Below are positions 1 to 10,274 of a stretch of 64,000 nucleotides of DNA, in pieces; the stretch's first letter is position 1, and each line of letters begins with the position of its first letter. A model generated the notes under the pieces. That model saw nothing but the letters and a program-made list of their open reading frames with translations. It was not told the origin of the DNA and made no database searches. The stretch comes from Rhynchopus euleeides. Lineage: Eukaryota; Euglenozoa; Diplonemea; Diplonemida; Diplonemidae. The stretch spans positions 1,550,001-1,614,000 of the forward strand of contig OY723307.1 in assembly GCA_963210315.1 (NCBI GenBank), read 5' to 3'. Position numbers and translations under genes: made by a program.

Positions 1-2700
1 TGCTGATCAAGCGGCTCTTCTGCACGTGGTCCTCAGTTTCATGCCATCAGAATCCAACGGCAGCAGCAGCTCAGACCCGAGTAACCTCACCACCCTGTCA
101 TATTATGTAAGACCCACACCGAATAGCCCATATTAGCACCATTGAGAGTAATACACCAACCCGAATCACTTCACCCCAGCACGGAGCTGGCACCGACCCA
201 AGACCCAAACCGTTAGCGACGCCCCACCGACTGCAGCCTGACTACCGAGTCACAATACAGCACCCCTGTATGATTAGAAGAGTGACGCCTTAGGGAAACC
301 TTAAATACCTTAGTGGTTTAGACCCGAAACCTGACAAATCCGTTTGGTGATGTGTTGCGAGCTTGCCTAGTGACAAATGTACGGTGTCATGCTTCCACCA
401 GCGGGGGCAGCGTAGGGGGAAAGGCCAGGGGGCAAGCCGGTGGCGGAAGGGGCGCCGCGTCCTGTGCAATGCGTTGTGCCTGAACCTGAGTCTGACAACC
501 GGGGTGTCGCGGCTTGCCGGCTGTCCGTTTCTGGCAAAGGGACATGTGTGCACACCACAGCTGATTGCCTAGGAGGGGCTGCAACAGCTTCCCATCTTGA
601 CCTCAGCCCTGCAATCCCAGGAATCAGGAGTTGAAGGCAAGGTCGGAAAGACTCCGAACCAACCGCAGCACACATAGGCGTGGTGCATCCTGTGCAGAAG
701 GGTGTCGTGAACGTGCCTGAGGACCGAGTGAGGACAGGCATCATGGTCGAGTTCTGCTGTGCCCGGGCAACAGCAGCAGGAAGCTGATCGCCCCTGTGCA
801 TTTTGCACTGCATCAGACAGCCGGCATAATCCGATACAGATCTGAGATCACTGCCTTGGAGGACGAGTAGGGCACTCAGGGGGAAGGTAGCAAGCGGTGG
901 CGAGGCTGGGCTAAGGGCCTCCCATGTGGCACAGATCAGTCACAGACCCTCTCGGGATAAGCTGCCGCACACGGTGGCGATCGCAGTGACGAAGGGGGTA
1001 GCCGGCAGGGTGCCCGGAGAATAAGATGCTCGAGGATGACCTCCTGGGGTGCTGCATCGGTGCGGTGCACCAGGGTATCTGCAGGGCTGAGGCGCTGCCC
1101 ACAGCTACCCTGGGATGTACCAAACCCGCCAGGATGCGAAATGCACTTGCCTTGGGGGGACCCCAGCAGGCATCCACTCGCTGGGCTGCCTTGGGCAAGA
1201 GCTGGTGCAGTGCACGACCTTCTGATCTCCACCAAAGGAAATGTGGTCTGGTTGGAAGCGGCAGCGGCATCTCGTCCGGGTTGGGAGGCTATATGGCAGA
1301 AGGACCGAGTCTTCGGGACGCAACAATTCATCTCGACATCGGAGGAGACACAAGATGTCCTTGCAGTGCCTCATAGGCGGGACTGTTGCCACTGCACCGC
1401 ACAAGCGAGTCGACTGCTGAGTCTGGCAATGATATTCGGTCAGGTTGATTGACCACCGCTCTGCCTGTTGCGATGGGCAGGCGGAAACCCCTTAACTTAC
1501 ACAGACCCTGGAACCCCGAGACCTGTGATACCAACTACCCCACCCGGATATTAACTCCAACCTAAGACGAACCCACTTCAGGCTTAGTGCATGCCACACA
1601 CTGACCACCTGCATAATAACACTATACCGGCATACCACCGGAACACCGTAACAATACCCCACTATGGAGGATGCCCGCCCTCCGCTGCAACTTCTACCTC
1701 CCGGATGCACACGCCTGTTCATAACTGACCGACAGCACAGCCACAACGGGGCACTCCCCAATGCGGATCGATTGAGGACTTCGCGAATTGTCACCGTGCC
1801 ACCTGTGCCGTCAGGCTGCCCCAATGTAGCTTGGCTGAGGTCGAGCGCGATATGCCAGCCAACCGCTAAGGGTCGCTCAGGGCTGTGTCTGCCCTTTGAA
1901 GGTGATGCAGGTGTCCATATCCTTATCCGTCAAAGGGACAGTGGCAGGCAGAGCCAGCTGCTTGATCCTCAGCACAGTGGCAGTGGCGATGCGGCCAGCA
2001 GACGAGCGCTTGTCGTGCGGGCACGGCTCTCTGACAAGTGGATACGCAGTGGGTGCTTTGAACACTCACGCCAAGCGAGTACTAAGTGAGGGCCGCCTCT
2101 CAGCCCGCCTTGTCGGCACCCGCGATGATCACCCGTCTGTGCACCTCCTGAGGGACCCGATTCAGGCCGCCGCAGCCTTCCCCGAACCCAGAGAACACGA
2201 ATACCCCCGACCCTTGTTAGATGCCACGTTTGAGCTGGTGGGTTATTGCCAAACACCAATATATGAACCTGTAGTAGTGACCGCTGATAATACGACCTAC
2301 ACCCCGTAACCAGAATATTGACCCGTAATTCGGCAGACTGCTGCCTTGCCATTGGTGCGAACACCACAGCCACCCCCTCCAGTTGACGCATCCAGGCCCT
2401 GCACGGACCGGCAACCTCTCCTCACCCTCACAGATCGACATGCCCATTTCCCGCACACTAGCTTACATGCATGTGCCACAATGGCACAAACAGCAGCGTT
2501 GGTGCGTTCGTAGCCCTCCACCCCCACACACGCGAGAATCTTTGTTGCAGTCGCGGAGAACACACCGAGCACCACCCTGCTCTTAGTGTGATCTGCACTG
2601 CCACACTCGACTCCTGCCACACATCACACATCCAACCTGTGGGCACAGCCGTGCCGCACACCCGCCACCCCATCCCCTGTGCCAGGGTGCAGGGAGCGTA
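1..2700. other. Intergenic stretch, no gene recognised
   Basis: All frames are short or overlap one another without family resemblance, and none has splice sites and composition like the confident genes further on. The DNA is of mixed composition and lacks the G/C homopolymers common later in the window. It could be a decayed transposon or unique spacer; nothing in it decides between these. Confidence 0.4.
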
Positions 2701-2715
2701 CCAAGGTAGCTCACT

Positions 2716-3620
2716 GCACGCGTGTCAGCAAGGCTGACCCGCCGCTGGTATATCCCCCCCGAAGCGTCCTGCTGCTGCTGCGGCTGCTGCGTCGCCCGCC
2801 CACCCGACCCAACCCCACCCCGTCATCCCAGCAGCACGCGTCAGCACAAGCTGACCCGGCGCTGGGGCACTCTCTGCGATACAGCCGTCTCCCCACCCCA
2901 CCCGTCGTCGTCGTCGTCGGCTCCCCCCCGTTGGGCCACCAAGCTCTATCTAGCTCTGTCCGCGGTGCCCACCCCACCCCACACCACCACCACCCCCCGT
3001 CTTCCTCCGTCCAGAGGGAACCCCGTCATCCCCAGCAGTGCGCGTCAGACAAGCTGACCCGATGCTGGGGGGAATTGTTGCCCGGCGGCAGTTCGGCTTT
3101 GCTTTTCCCCGACCCCATCCAGCTTCTGCGCCGCGGTTGGAAGACCCCCCCCCTCCCCTCAACCCACCGTAACCCATAGCAGTGCGCGTCAGGCAAGCTG
3201 ACCCGTTGCTAAACAGGATGGGGGATCGTGTCATTTGACACCCTTCAGCACTACTGCCGAATAGCGCTGCGTTCGGCTCCACATCCATCCCCCTCCCCCC
3301 ACCACCACCACCACGCTCCACATGGGAGAGATAGCCCGTCATCCCCAGCAGTGTGCGTCAGCCAAGCTGACCCGTTGCTGGGGGAGGAAAAGGGAGGTGT
3401 GTTGGGGTGCCGCAGCAGACCCCACATCTGCCCCCCTTGCCCCCTGGGATGGGAGGCCCTTGAGAGAGCCATCTCGCCCCCTTCCCTCCTTCCCAACCCC
3501 CCCGTCGGGTCGGATGGTTGGGTTTGCTGCGTTGTCGCCCAGTTCACCACTCTCACAACCCCCCCCCCCTTCTCCTCTCCCCGAGGGCAGCGCGCGTCAG
3601 CAAAGCTGACCCGTCTCCAA
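2716..3620. repeat. Six interspersed copies of a hairpin repeat
   Basis: A motif of about 35-40 bp occurs near 2716-2748, 2826-2866, 3030-3070, 3176-3212, 3342-3383 and 3581-3620. The core is GTCAG, a short A/G/C spacer, then AGCTGACCCG. The better copies are enclosed by CCCCAGCA on the left and TGCTGGGG on the right, so each can fold into a two-part stem. Distances between copies vary (about 110 to 240 bp), unlike a tandem satellite or CRISPR array. The DNA between copies is C-rich and not conserved. Confidence 0.7.
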
Positions 3621-3639
3621 GGGGGGGGTGGTGCTATTG

Positions 3640-4920
3640 AATGCCCGAATACTACCCTTCGTCTCTCGATACCGGCCATAGCCGGTCAGCCGGTTAGAGG
3701 AGTGAAGTAATGTTATTGATATAAACCGCCGTTCTGTTTCCACAAAAAAATATGGGGGTGTGGGGAAGGGGGCGGGGGGGGGGGGGGGGGGCGGGAGGTG
3801 GGGGAGGGTGGGGTGACATGCCATCTCATGGGTGCGTTGTACAGCGGACATTTCCACCAGTGTCGGGACAAAAAATATAGACGAATGTATAGAAGGGGGG
3901 GAGGGGAGGGGAGGGGAGGTGGGGAAAGTTCACTCGATACCGGGTGCTCCCCCGCATTTGTGGGGGGGGGGGGGGGGGAGCTTTGTGACGGATCATACTG
4001 TCTTGCGATATGCAGAGTGAAAAGGACACCTCCCACACCCCATCCGCTCCCGTCCCCACCCCACCCCCCCCCCCCCCGCACTGCACTTCACTTCCCCCAC
4101 CACCCCCACCCACCCAACGAATGACTTACCCCGTGCAGAGCTACAAAAAAGTATGCAGACTAGGGGACTGTGCGGAACACCCTGGTTGTCTCATCACGGC
4201 ATCTTTTTCCCGCGGTTTGAGCCAGTGATTCTTTCGTACACAGCCCTCTTTTTTCTCTGCATCGGAGACTCTACTGTGGCTGCACGGGGGAGGGATTTAT
4301 TTTGCGTAACATACGGCCCTTCTGTGCCGGCGCGTCGAATCATACTTCACATAACTTTCTGTTTTTCCGGCACCTCGGTGCGGTGGTTCTGAGGATAGAT
4401 CTATGCCGCAGCATGGAAGCCAGGAAGCTCCTGTTAAAGCCCTACCCCACCCCCCCTACCCCCCCTCACATTCCACCAACATTTCTTCTTCGGGCACACT
4501 GAGAGACGCGGGACGATGGCATGAGGTGTTTTCATACGCCACCGGGTTCAACCCCCTCCCCTCCCACCACACACAGCACATGAATATTTTGGGAAAGTTA
4601 TCAGTGGCACCTCCTGGTCTGGGCAGGCACAGAGACCCACCTTTCAAACCCAGAGGTGAGCACGCCGCTTTGCCTTTACACACACACCACATCATAATAT
4701 CATCTTGGCAGCAGAACGATCCGCCAAACAAAATATATTCCCCTTCCCCCCTCTATCGTTGCCTAGCGAGAGACACACCACAGGTTTGTATATCCACCGT
4801 GGGGTGCCACCCCCCACCTTCCCCCCACTCCTACTCCTACCCACCCCAACGTTCTCTGGCACACCAACCCGGTGTGTCCCGAGGAGGGGGGATGGCACGT
4901 CTGCCCCCAAAGTCAGCAGA
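3640..4920. other. Homopolymer-rich intergenic DNA
   Basis: There are long G runs around 3775-3791 and 3961-3978, a C run near 4065-4078, and other G/C-rich low-complexity blocks. No coding frame shows family resemblance. This is the region 3' of the minus-strand hydrolase gene. Confidence 0.5.
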
Positions 4921-4924
4921 GCCG

Positions 4925-5953
4925 TCAGGAATCCTCGGATGGTGCTGTGATGGCGTCAGCAATGAAGCGCGCTACAGGCATGAGGATGTCCTGGCCTCCT
5001 GACCAGTCGACGTGATCTGCTTCGCTCGCCAGGCGGATCCATACCCTGCCAAAGCGACGGAGGGTGTTCATCTCGATGGAGTCGGGTATGTCAACACCCG
5101 ACACCGCACCCAGCAGCTGCACGGAGTGCCTGCACACAATAAGCGAATCCAGCGCGCCGTGCAGCAGCAGCACAGGGCAGGTCGACTGCCGCAGCGATTC
5201 CATCGGCTCCCACCGCACGCAGGGGCGGACCGCGCACCCGATGCACTTCCCCACCACCCCACAGGTGTAGAACGACACGACCCTCGCGATCACCGAAGAC
5301 AGCGTGGTGTAGGGCGAGATGAGGACTACACCCCCTATTCTGTGATTCCCCGCCAGCTCCGCTGCAGGGCCTGTCCCGATGGAATGCCCCACGACGAGGA
5401 TGTGCTGCAAGGCATGCCCCATTGTGGTAGTCGCGTAGTCCATCGCAGCCTCCGCCACAGCGTTAATGCTGGAAACGCATGGAGAAGCATTGGGGTGTGC
5501 GGCACGATACACACCGTAGCCGGGGTACTCCGGGATGAGGATGGACGCACCGAGCGTGTCGGCGAATGTCTGGCACATGCTCTCACAGTCTGCGATGGTC
5601 ATGGCATTGCCGTGGAGCCAGATGAGTGCGAGCTGGCATGGGGCACGGGACCTATTCCGGGGAGATACTATCAGGGCAGGGCGTTTTCCCTCCAGCTCGA
5701 CCAGGCGAGAAGGCAGGTGGAACCGTGCGGTGTGTGCGATGTTCTCATCGCTGGACACCGGGAAGAGGCACTGCCGGAGGAACAGCGAGAGGAGCCAGAT
5801 GATGGCTCCGATGATGGCGGCACACCCCGCCACGACAAACCCGACCTGCACAGGGACTCCTCCGAAGATGCTGATCGCGCCGATAATCAGCAGCGCGATC
5901 CCACAGAGCAGGAAGATCAGGCCGACGTACAGCCTATACCCCTTGCATGGCAT
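4925..5953 (-). CDS. Membrane-anchored alpha/beta hydrolase (ABHD13/ABHD17-like)
   Basis: A 342-residue single-exon protein. Residues about 8-29 and 34-59 are two hydrophobic helices that should anchor it in a membrane, followed by a soluble alpha/beta-hydrolase fold. The oxyanion region is LHGNA at 113-117, the nucleophile elbow is GHSIG at 189-193 with Ser191, the likely acid is Asp269 in HGALDS, and the likely histidine is His314 in EADHVDW, so the catalytic triad appears complete. The YPGYG motif (143-147) is typical of the ABHD13/ABHD17 group, which includes serine hydrolases acting on acyl thioesters and lipids. Substrate cannot be read from the sequence. The ATG at 5953 is the first Met of the open frame and starts just before the hydrophobic segment. 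No introns are needed, unlike most neighbours. Confidence 0.9.
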   Translation of the reverse strand: MPCKGYRLYVGLIFLLCGIALLIIGAISIFGGVPVQVGFVVAGCAAIIGAIIWLLSLFLRQCLFPVSSDENIAHTARFHLPSRLVELEGKRPALIVSPRNRSRAPCQLALIWLHGNAMTIADCESMCQTFADTLGASILIPEYPGYGVYRAAHPNASPCVSSINAVAEAAMDYATTTMGHALQHILVVGHSIGTGPAAELAGNHRIGGVVLISPYTTLSSVIARVVSFYTCGVVGKCIGCAVRPCVRWEPMESLRQSTCPVLLLHGALDSLIVCRHSVQLLGAVSGVDIPDSIEMNTLRRFGRVWIRLASEADHVDWSGGQDILMPVARFIADAITAPSEDS

Positions 5954-6575
5954 GGCTTCGGTTGAGAGAGGGTGGTGTGGAAGAGGCTGTCACCACCACC
6001 ACCACCACCCCCTCGGATTCACCAGGATCAGGGGAGGGGGGGGAGGGCAATCTGTCCACGCGTTGTGTATGCGAGAGAGAGCGGGGTGGGGGGGGGGGGG
6101 GTGATGGAGATGGGAGAGCGAAGAGAGTATGTGTGCGAGGGATAGACAGGTGGAAAACAATGGCGAGGTTCCGCGGCTCTCCTGAGGCCCCCCCTCTCCC
6201 CCCCCCCTCCGGCGAAGGGGGGTGTGGTTCTTCCCCGGGAGGGGAAGGAAAGGGGAGAGGGGGGGTGGGGAGAGACGGGGTACCCTTCGCACTACCGCAT
6301 GGCGGGGTGGGGTGCTGGATGTGTGGTGTGCCTGCAAGGTGTGGGTGTGCGGAGGAGATCACGTCAAGAGGAGATATGCAGGTTGGGTCCGAGATCCAGC
6401 AGCATTGCTTAGGGGAAGGGGGGGGGGGGGTTGGGGGGACAGCAAGCGGAACTGGTGGCAAGCGCCCTCATCGGCAATGTGTGGACTATGTACATTTCCT
6501 GAGCCCCCCCCCCCACCCAAGCCCCAGGGAAGGGCTTCTAGAAGTAGCCCCCCCCCCCCCCCCAGTGTTGTTAGA
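5954..6575. other. G/C homopolymer-rich spacer upstream of the hydrolase
   Basis: Holds a CCA-rich microsatellite near 5990-6008, G runs near 6090-6100 and 6418-6430, and C runs near 6506-6514 and 6549-6563. The frames here are proline- or glycine-rich low-complexity artefacts. Confidence 0.5.
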
Positions 6576-6581
6576 AACCGA

Positions 6582-8159
6582 GTTTTAAACATTTTAAACG
6601 TTTTAAACGTTTTAAAGTTTAAAACGCCGTTTTAAATTATTTAAAACGGGGTTTAAAACGGCAAAAAACCCTGCAAAATATAGGGGGAGACTTTTCGATT
6701 TTTTTTTCTGGAACCCAAAATTGATCGTTTTGGGCCATCTGAGGCCATCTTCGGCAAAAAAAATCCAATTTTGAGGCTCCCTGGGGGTCCCAAATGGGTG
6801 AACAAATTCCCTGTGTGAAATAGCCTATTGCAGGCCTTTTGAGCATGATCAGGCAAACACAGCTGTGTGGCAGGGCTTTCTGCGAAAATTCGCCTCCTGG
6901 TGAAGTGGGCTACTTTTCACCCTCCATTCACCCTGGCCTCAACCCGTTCCTCTGCTCACCCTGACGCAAGCTCATGCCCTCATCGTTGACAATCACCCAG
7001 AAAAGATTCAGGATGGTACAGTACAGACTCGGGTGCACGAACGATCCAACGGTGGTGCCTGTTTGACTTGCTGGTGTATGGTTGATCATTGCTTGTTACG
7101 TACATGTCGCTTTCTCAGCGCCCCCGCCTTCACCGAAACCCGATGCCCAACACGAGCGGTGTGGCGCCCGTGGTACTGACCCCTTCGGACCTTAACTCCA
7201 GCGGTAGCCGCCGGCTTTCTTCAAAGAAACTCATCGATGACGTCCCCCCAGAGTGCAGGTTCCTGCTGCCTACCCACGATCATTAGGGTGCCGAGAGAAT
7301 GGCTAGGTGATCAATAATTGTCCCAAACACTAGCTTGGCAACAGCCAGAGCAACCCCAGGTGGGGCGCAGCCGAGTGCTGCAACCATCGTTCTGACAGCA
7401 ACAACATCACCTGGCTGTCTTGTTGAACACAGCCGTGATGAAGCTGGCTGCACTTCCTGTTTGGAGTTCATCGGGATCCGTTCTGCAAAAGTGAAAGTTG
7501 GAGGCAAAGAATACATGACGAGGATGGTTACGCCTTTTGTAGGCTTCTCTCGATCAGAGAAGTCGGGCGTCCATAGGAGAGTAAAGGGAATACAGATATG
7601 CTCCTCTCAAAGAGGGGCAGGCCAAAGGTAGGCTCCAGGTGGCAACTGGAACTGTGCAACTTTTCCAGAAGGTGCTTCCAGGACTGTCGAAGGAGCTGGT
7701 GGAGTTCGCTGGGTCCATTGCCATCCCCATCATGGTGATCCGGCCTTCAACCTGCGACTTTGTATCATGGATTCAGCTCAAAAGGGTGCACATCGAGTGA
7801 TGCAAGATGAAGATTCGACACTCCAGAAATATGCTGATGTCAAACTGCATTATTCCTGAGAACAACGGAGGGGGTGTGCCAACTGATGCCGGTGCGATTG
7901 ATGCAACCCTCACCACAACGTCAGTGCCACCTATTTTCCACCAATAATGTGTCCGCTGTGACAGGAATGCAGGAATAATCACCCAGAATATGAGCTGGGG
8001 GGCCTCAGGGGGCATGGAAAAACATTTTGGCCGAAAAAAAATTTTTTTTGGTGTGAAAACACCACAGAAACGCCCTGTTTTAACCCCCGTTTTAAACTCC
8101 GTTTTAAATTAATTTAAAACGCGTTTTAATTTAAAACATTTAAAACATTTAAAACGTTT
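6582..8159. mobile_element. Non-autonomous inverted-repeat element with A/T-rich 80-bp ends
   Basis: The left end (about 6582-6661) and right end (about 8077-8159) are inverted copies of an 80-bp block made of repeated TTTAAAACG-type words; read in the same sense they align almost base for base. The 1.4-kb interior has no intact long ORF, though frames at about 7335-7631 and 7588-7800 (plus strand) look like decayed coding sequence. At 6681-6750 it carries the GGGGGACYTTTTCG module that recurs at 46386, 46613, 47298 and 52308. No target duplication could be fixed because both flanks are A/T-rich. The right end abuts the recombinase element. Confidence 0.65.
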
Positions 8160-8160
8160 A

Positions 8161-9653
8161 TTACCGGTCCTGAAACCATTATTACCGGTTTCCTGCAGAA
8201 AGTCCATAAGCCAAGAGGTAATAATAAACCACTTTACGAGACTTAAAGGCGATATTATTGACCATTCGGTAATTAAAAAGTTTTTATCAAAACTAGGAAA
8301 TAAAGCAGTCACAGGAATATAGCCTGGGTTTAGTGACTTCATCCATTATTTACACTCAGCTTTCTTATTACCGCAATATTGAGGGCAATAATGGAAATCT
8401 TTATTTCCTGGAAAAAGCGGCTGGGGGCAGGGGCGGTGTGGGGGCGAGGTCCTGGCCAGTTTGCTTGATCCACATTGCTCCTACTCGCTACAACACTTCA
8501 CAGGGGCTAGAGGGCATCACCTCGGCAGGTTGACGTTCAGATCCACAGTCACCCTGCTCTGGCTTGGCGCTCCCGTCGTCGTCCCCTGTGAAGGCTGGCT
8601 TGACATCATGTGCGCGACGTTCCGCTGGTGTGTCGTGGATGCATCAAGGTAGAGCTGCGGCGTCGATTCTCCGCGCCAGCCGAAATGCCTGCGGAGATCC
8701 ATGGTGGACGCGCCGCCATTGGCCGCTGCCAGCGCGGCGGAGCGTCTCATGCTGTGCCCGGTGTATCCCTCCGGGTCCTTTTCCAGGCACAGCGCAATCT
8801 TCCGTGGCAGCCCGTAGAATTGGTTTCGCCCGATGGGCGAAGCGAGGAACGCGCTGCCGGCCTTGTTGATGCGTCTTGCGACAGGCCCCGTCACGAGGTC
8901 CGACAGAGAGAGGTGGGCCAGATGGGCCTTGAGGACGTCGTAGAACACAGCTTCTTCGTTCAGCATCTTGGGGACCACAAACGACCGTTCAATCGCGACG
9001 CTTCCCTGCTTTGCACCGTAGAACTTCACGCTGATCTGCTCATCTTGGACGGTGATGTTTTCAATCGACAGGTTGCGGAGTTCAACGCAGCGCATCCCAC
9101 CGAAGAAGGCCAGCACCACAAGCGCACGATCCTGCTTGCTCGCCAGCGACCCGGTGCCCTTGTCCATGTAGTCCTGCAGTTCTTGAAAAGAGAAGGTTTT
9201 GGCTTGTTTGGTGGTGTAGCCCTTTGTTTGATTCTTCACGTACTGGTGGAGGCGTGGCATCTTTGTCTTGATCATGTTCCCGTGAACAATCTTGACCTTG
9301 AAGTTGATGATGGAGTAGTAGTTCCAGATTGACGATGCGGCAGAACCCCCCTGCAGCTTGGCCTTGAGATAGCCCTTGATGTGCTTCTCGGAGTAGATTG
9401 TCTTCATGGAACGAACCCGGGGAGCCTCCTCAGCGACGTACGCCTCGAAGTCAGTCAGTCGATCGGTGTATGCCTTCCTGCTGCGGACTGGCATGAGGTC
9501 ACCGTCACTTGATGTGCTGCTGCTGCTGTCGCTGTCATGATCGGCGGCGCGGGGCATGATGTGTGTGATGTTGCGTGATCTGTGGAGGTTGTGGCTCTGG
9601 TACTACGGAGGCTTTCTGCAGGTAACCGATTATAATGGTTTCAGGACCGTTAA
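8161..9653 (-). mobile_element. Tyrosine-recombinase transposon with terminal inverted repeats
   Basis: The left terminus (8161-8201) and right terminus (9611-9653) are inverted copies sharing GGTCCTGAAACCATTAT and CCTGCAGAAAG, about 37 of 41 positions matching. They enclose one long minus-strand gene for a tyrosine recombinase, giving a compact element of about 1.5 kb. Crypton elements carry only a tyrosine recombinase but are not usually described with clear inverted termini; DIRS-like elements have inverted or split repeats but also encode reverse transcriptase, which is absent here. No target duplication is visible, as expected for recombinase-type insertion. Confidence 0.7.
8517..9557 (-). 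CDS. Tyrosine recombinase of a Crypton/DIRS-like element
   Basis: A 346-residue single-exon protein. The N-terminus (1-25) is a Ser/Asp-rich tail. Residues about 35-120 look like the helical core-binding domain, and about 120-310 the catalytic domain. The conserved residues are visible: Arg156 in GGMRCVEL, His268 and Arg271 in GHSMRRS, His291/Trp294 in RRHFGW, and the nucleophile Tyr303 in QLYLD. All key residues are present, so the enzyme may be active. It is expected to cut and rejoin DNA through a covalent 3'-phosphotyrosine and so move the surrounding element. It lies centrally between the inverted termini at 8161-8201 and 9611-9653. Whether it is Crypton, the recombinase of a DIRS/Ngaro relative, or a distinct class needs phylogeny. 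Confidence 0.88.
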   Translation of the reverse strand: MPRAADHDSDSSSSTSSDGDLMPVRSRKAYTDRLTDFEAYVAEEAPRVRSMKTIYSEKHIKGYLKAKLQGGSAASSIWNYYSIINFKVKIVHGNMIKTKMPRLHQYVKNQTKGYTTKQAKTFSFQELQDYMDKGTGSLASKQDRALVVLAFFGGMRCVELRNLSIENITVQDEQISVKFYGAKQGSVAIERSFVVPKMLNEEAVFYDVLKAHLAHLSLSDLVTGPVARRINKAGSAFLASPIGRNQFYGLPRKIALCLEKDPEGYTGHSMRRSAALAAANGGASTMDLRRHFGWRGESTPQLYLDASTTHQRNVAHMMSSQPSQGTTTGAPSQSRVTVDLNVNLPR

Positions 9654-9681
9654 CAAACTACCATATAACCGGTCCTAATTG

Positions 9682-9849
9682 AGTACTTTCTGGATTTCGG
9701 GAAATTACGTCCCCTCAGCAAGGTACTCGGGTGTTTTTGTTCCCCTCGGGAAGGCCCTCGGGCTTCGCCCTCGGGCCTTCCCTCGGGGAACAAAACACCC
9801 TCGGACCTTGCTTCGGGGACGTAATTACCCTCAATCCATAAAGTACTTT
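9682..9849. repeat. Large imperfect palindrome (168 bp)
   Basis: Two arms of about 70 bp, beginning AGTACTTT and ending AAAGTACT, face each other around a GC-rich centre at 9764 (GGGAAGGCCC and GGGCCTTCCC). Shared inner blocks include AATTACGTCCCC and TGTTCCCC. The transcript or single strand would form a very stable hairpin. ACCGGT words lie on both sides (9668 and 9854), echoing the termini of the adjacent recombinase element, so this may be a foldback insertion or part of that element family. Confidence 0.8.
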
Positions 9850-10274
9850 ATTATTACCGGTAATAAATAGCTATTAAAACGTAAAGTTTTAAATGGGGGC
9901 TAACAACAATGCCCCCCCCCCCGGCCAATCCTCTGCTAAAAAATACTCTTTGTTGTTGAGTGGCTTGGGCGTGCGTGTTATGCCGCCCCACCCCCCTCCA
10001 CATAGAGATATTGCCTGGACACCACCTCCTCCTCTTCCATTTCCTTTATCTTATCGCACACCCTCGGCCTGCGATGAGATGCGGATCTGGGAGGCACAAC
10101 AGGAGCTTTTTCCTTTGTGTTGAATTCCCTTCTTATTTTGCTTTGCACGGAATCCACACAAAAGAACCGAGAGCAAAAAAAAAACCGGGCAATACTGTGC
10201 GTGAGGAGTCAGACTTGACCCAGATTTCTATTTGACACAAGTGAGTGAAGCAAAAGTGACAACCCGGTGGGGGG
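9850..10274. other. Spacer downstream of the first Cache gene
   Basis: A short C run near 9912-9922 and otherwise unremarkable sequence. This should contain the 3' untranslated region of the minus-strand Cache gene ending at 10275. No separate gene was recognised. Confidence 0.4.

Noticed and set aside
2716-3620. CRISPR array
   Set aside because: Repeats are hairpin-like but unevenly spaced by 110-240 bp with C-rich spacers, there are no cas genes, and the genome is eukaryotic.
5012-5965. Plus-strand 317-residue frame opposite the hydrolase
   Set aside because: It is the complement of the hydrolase gene, has no family resemblance, and arises from the G/C-rich third positions of the real gene.
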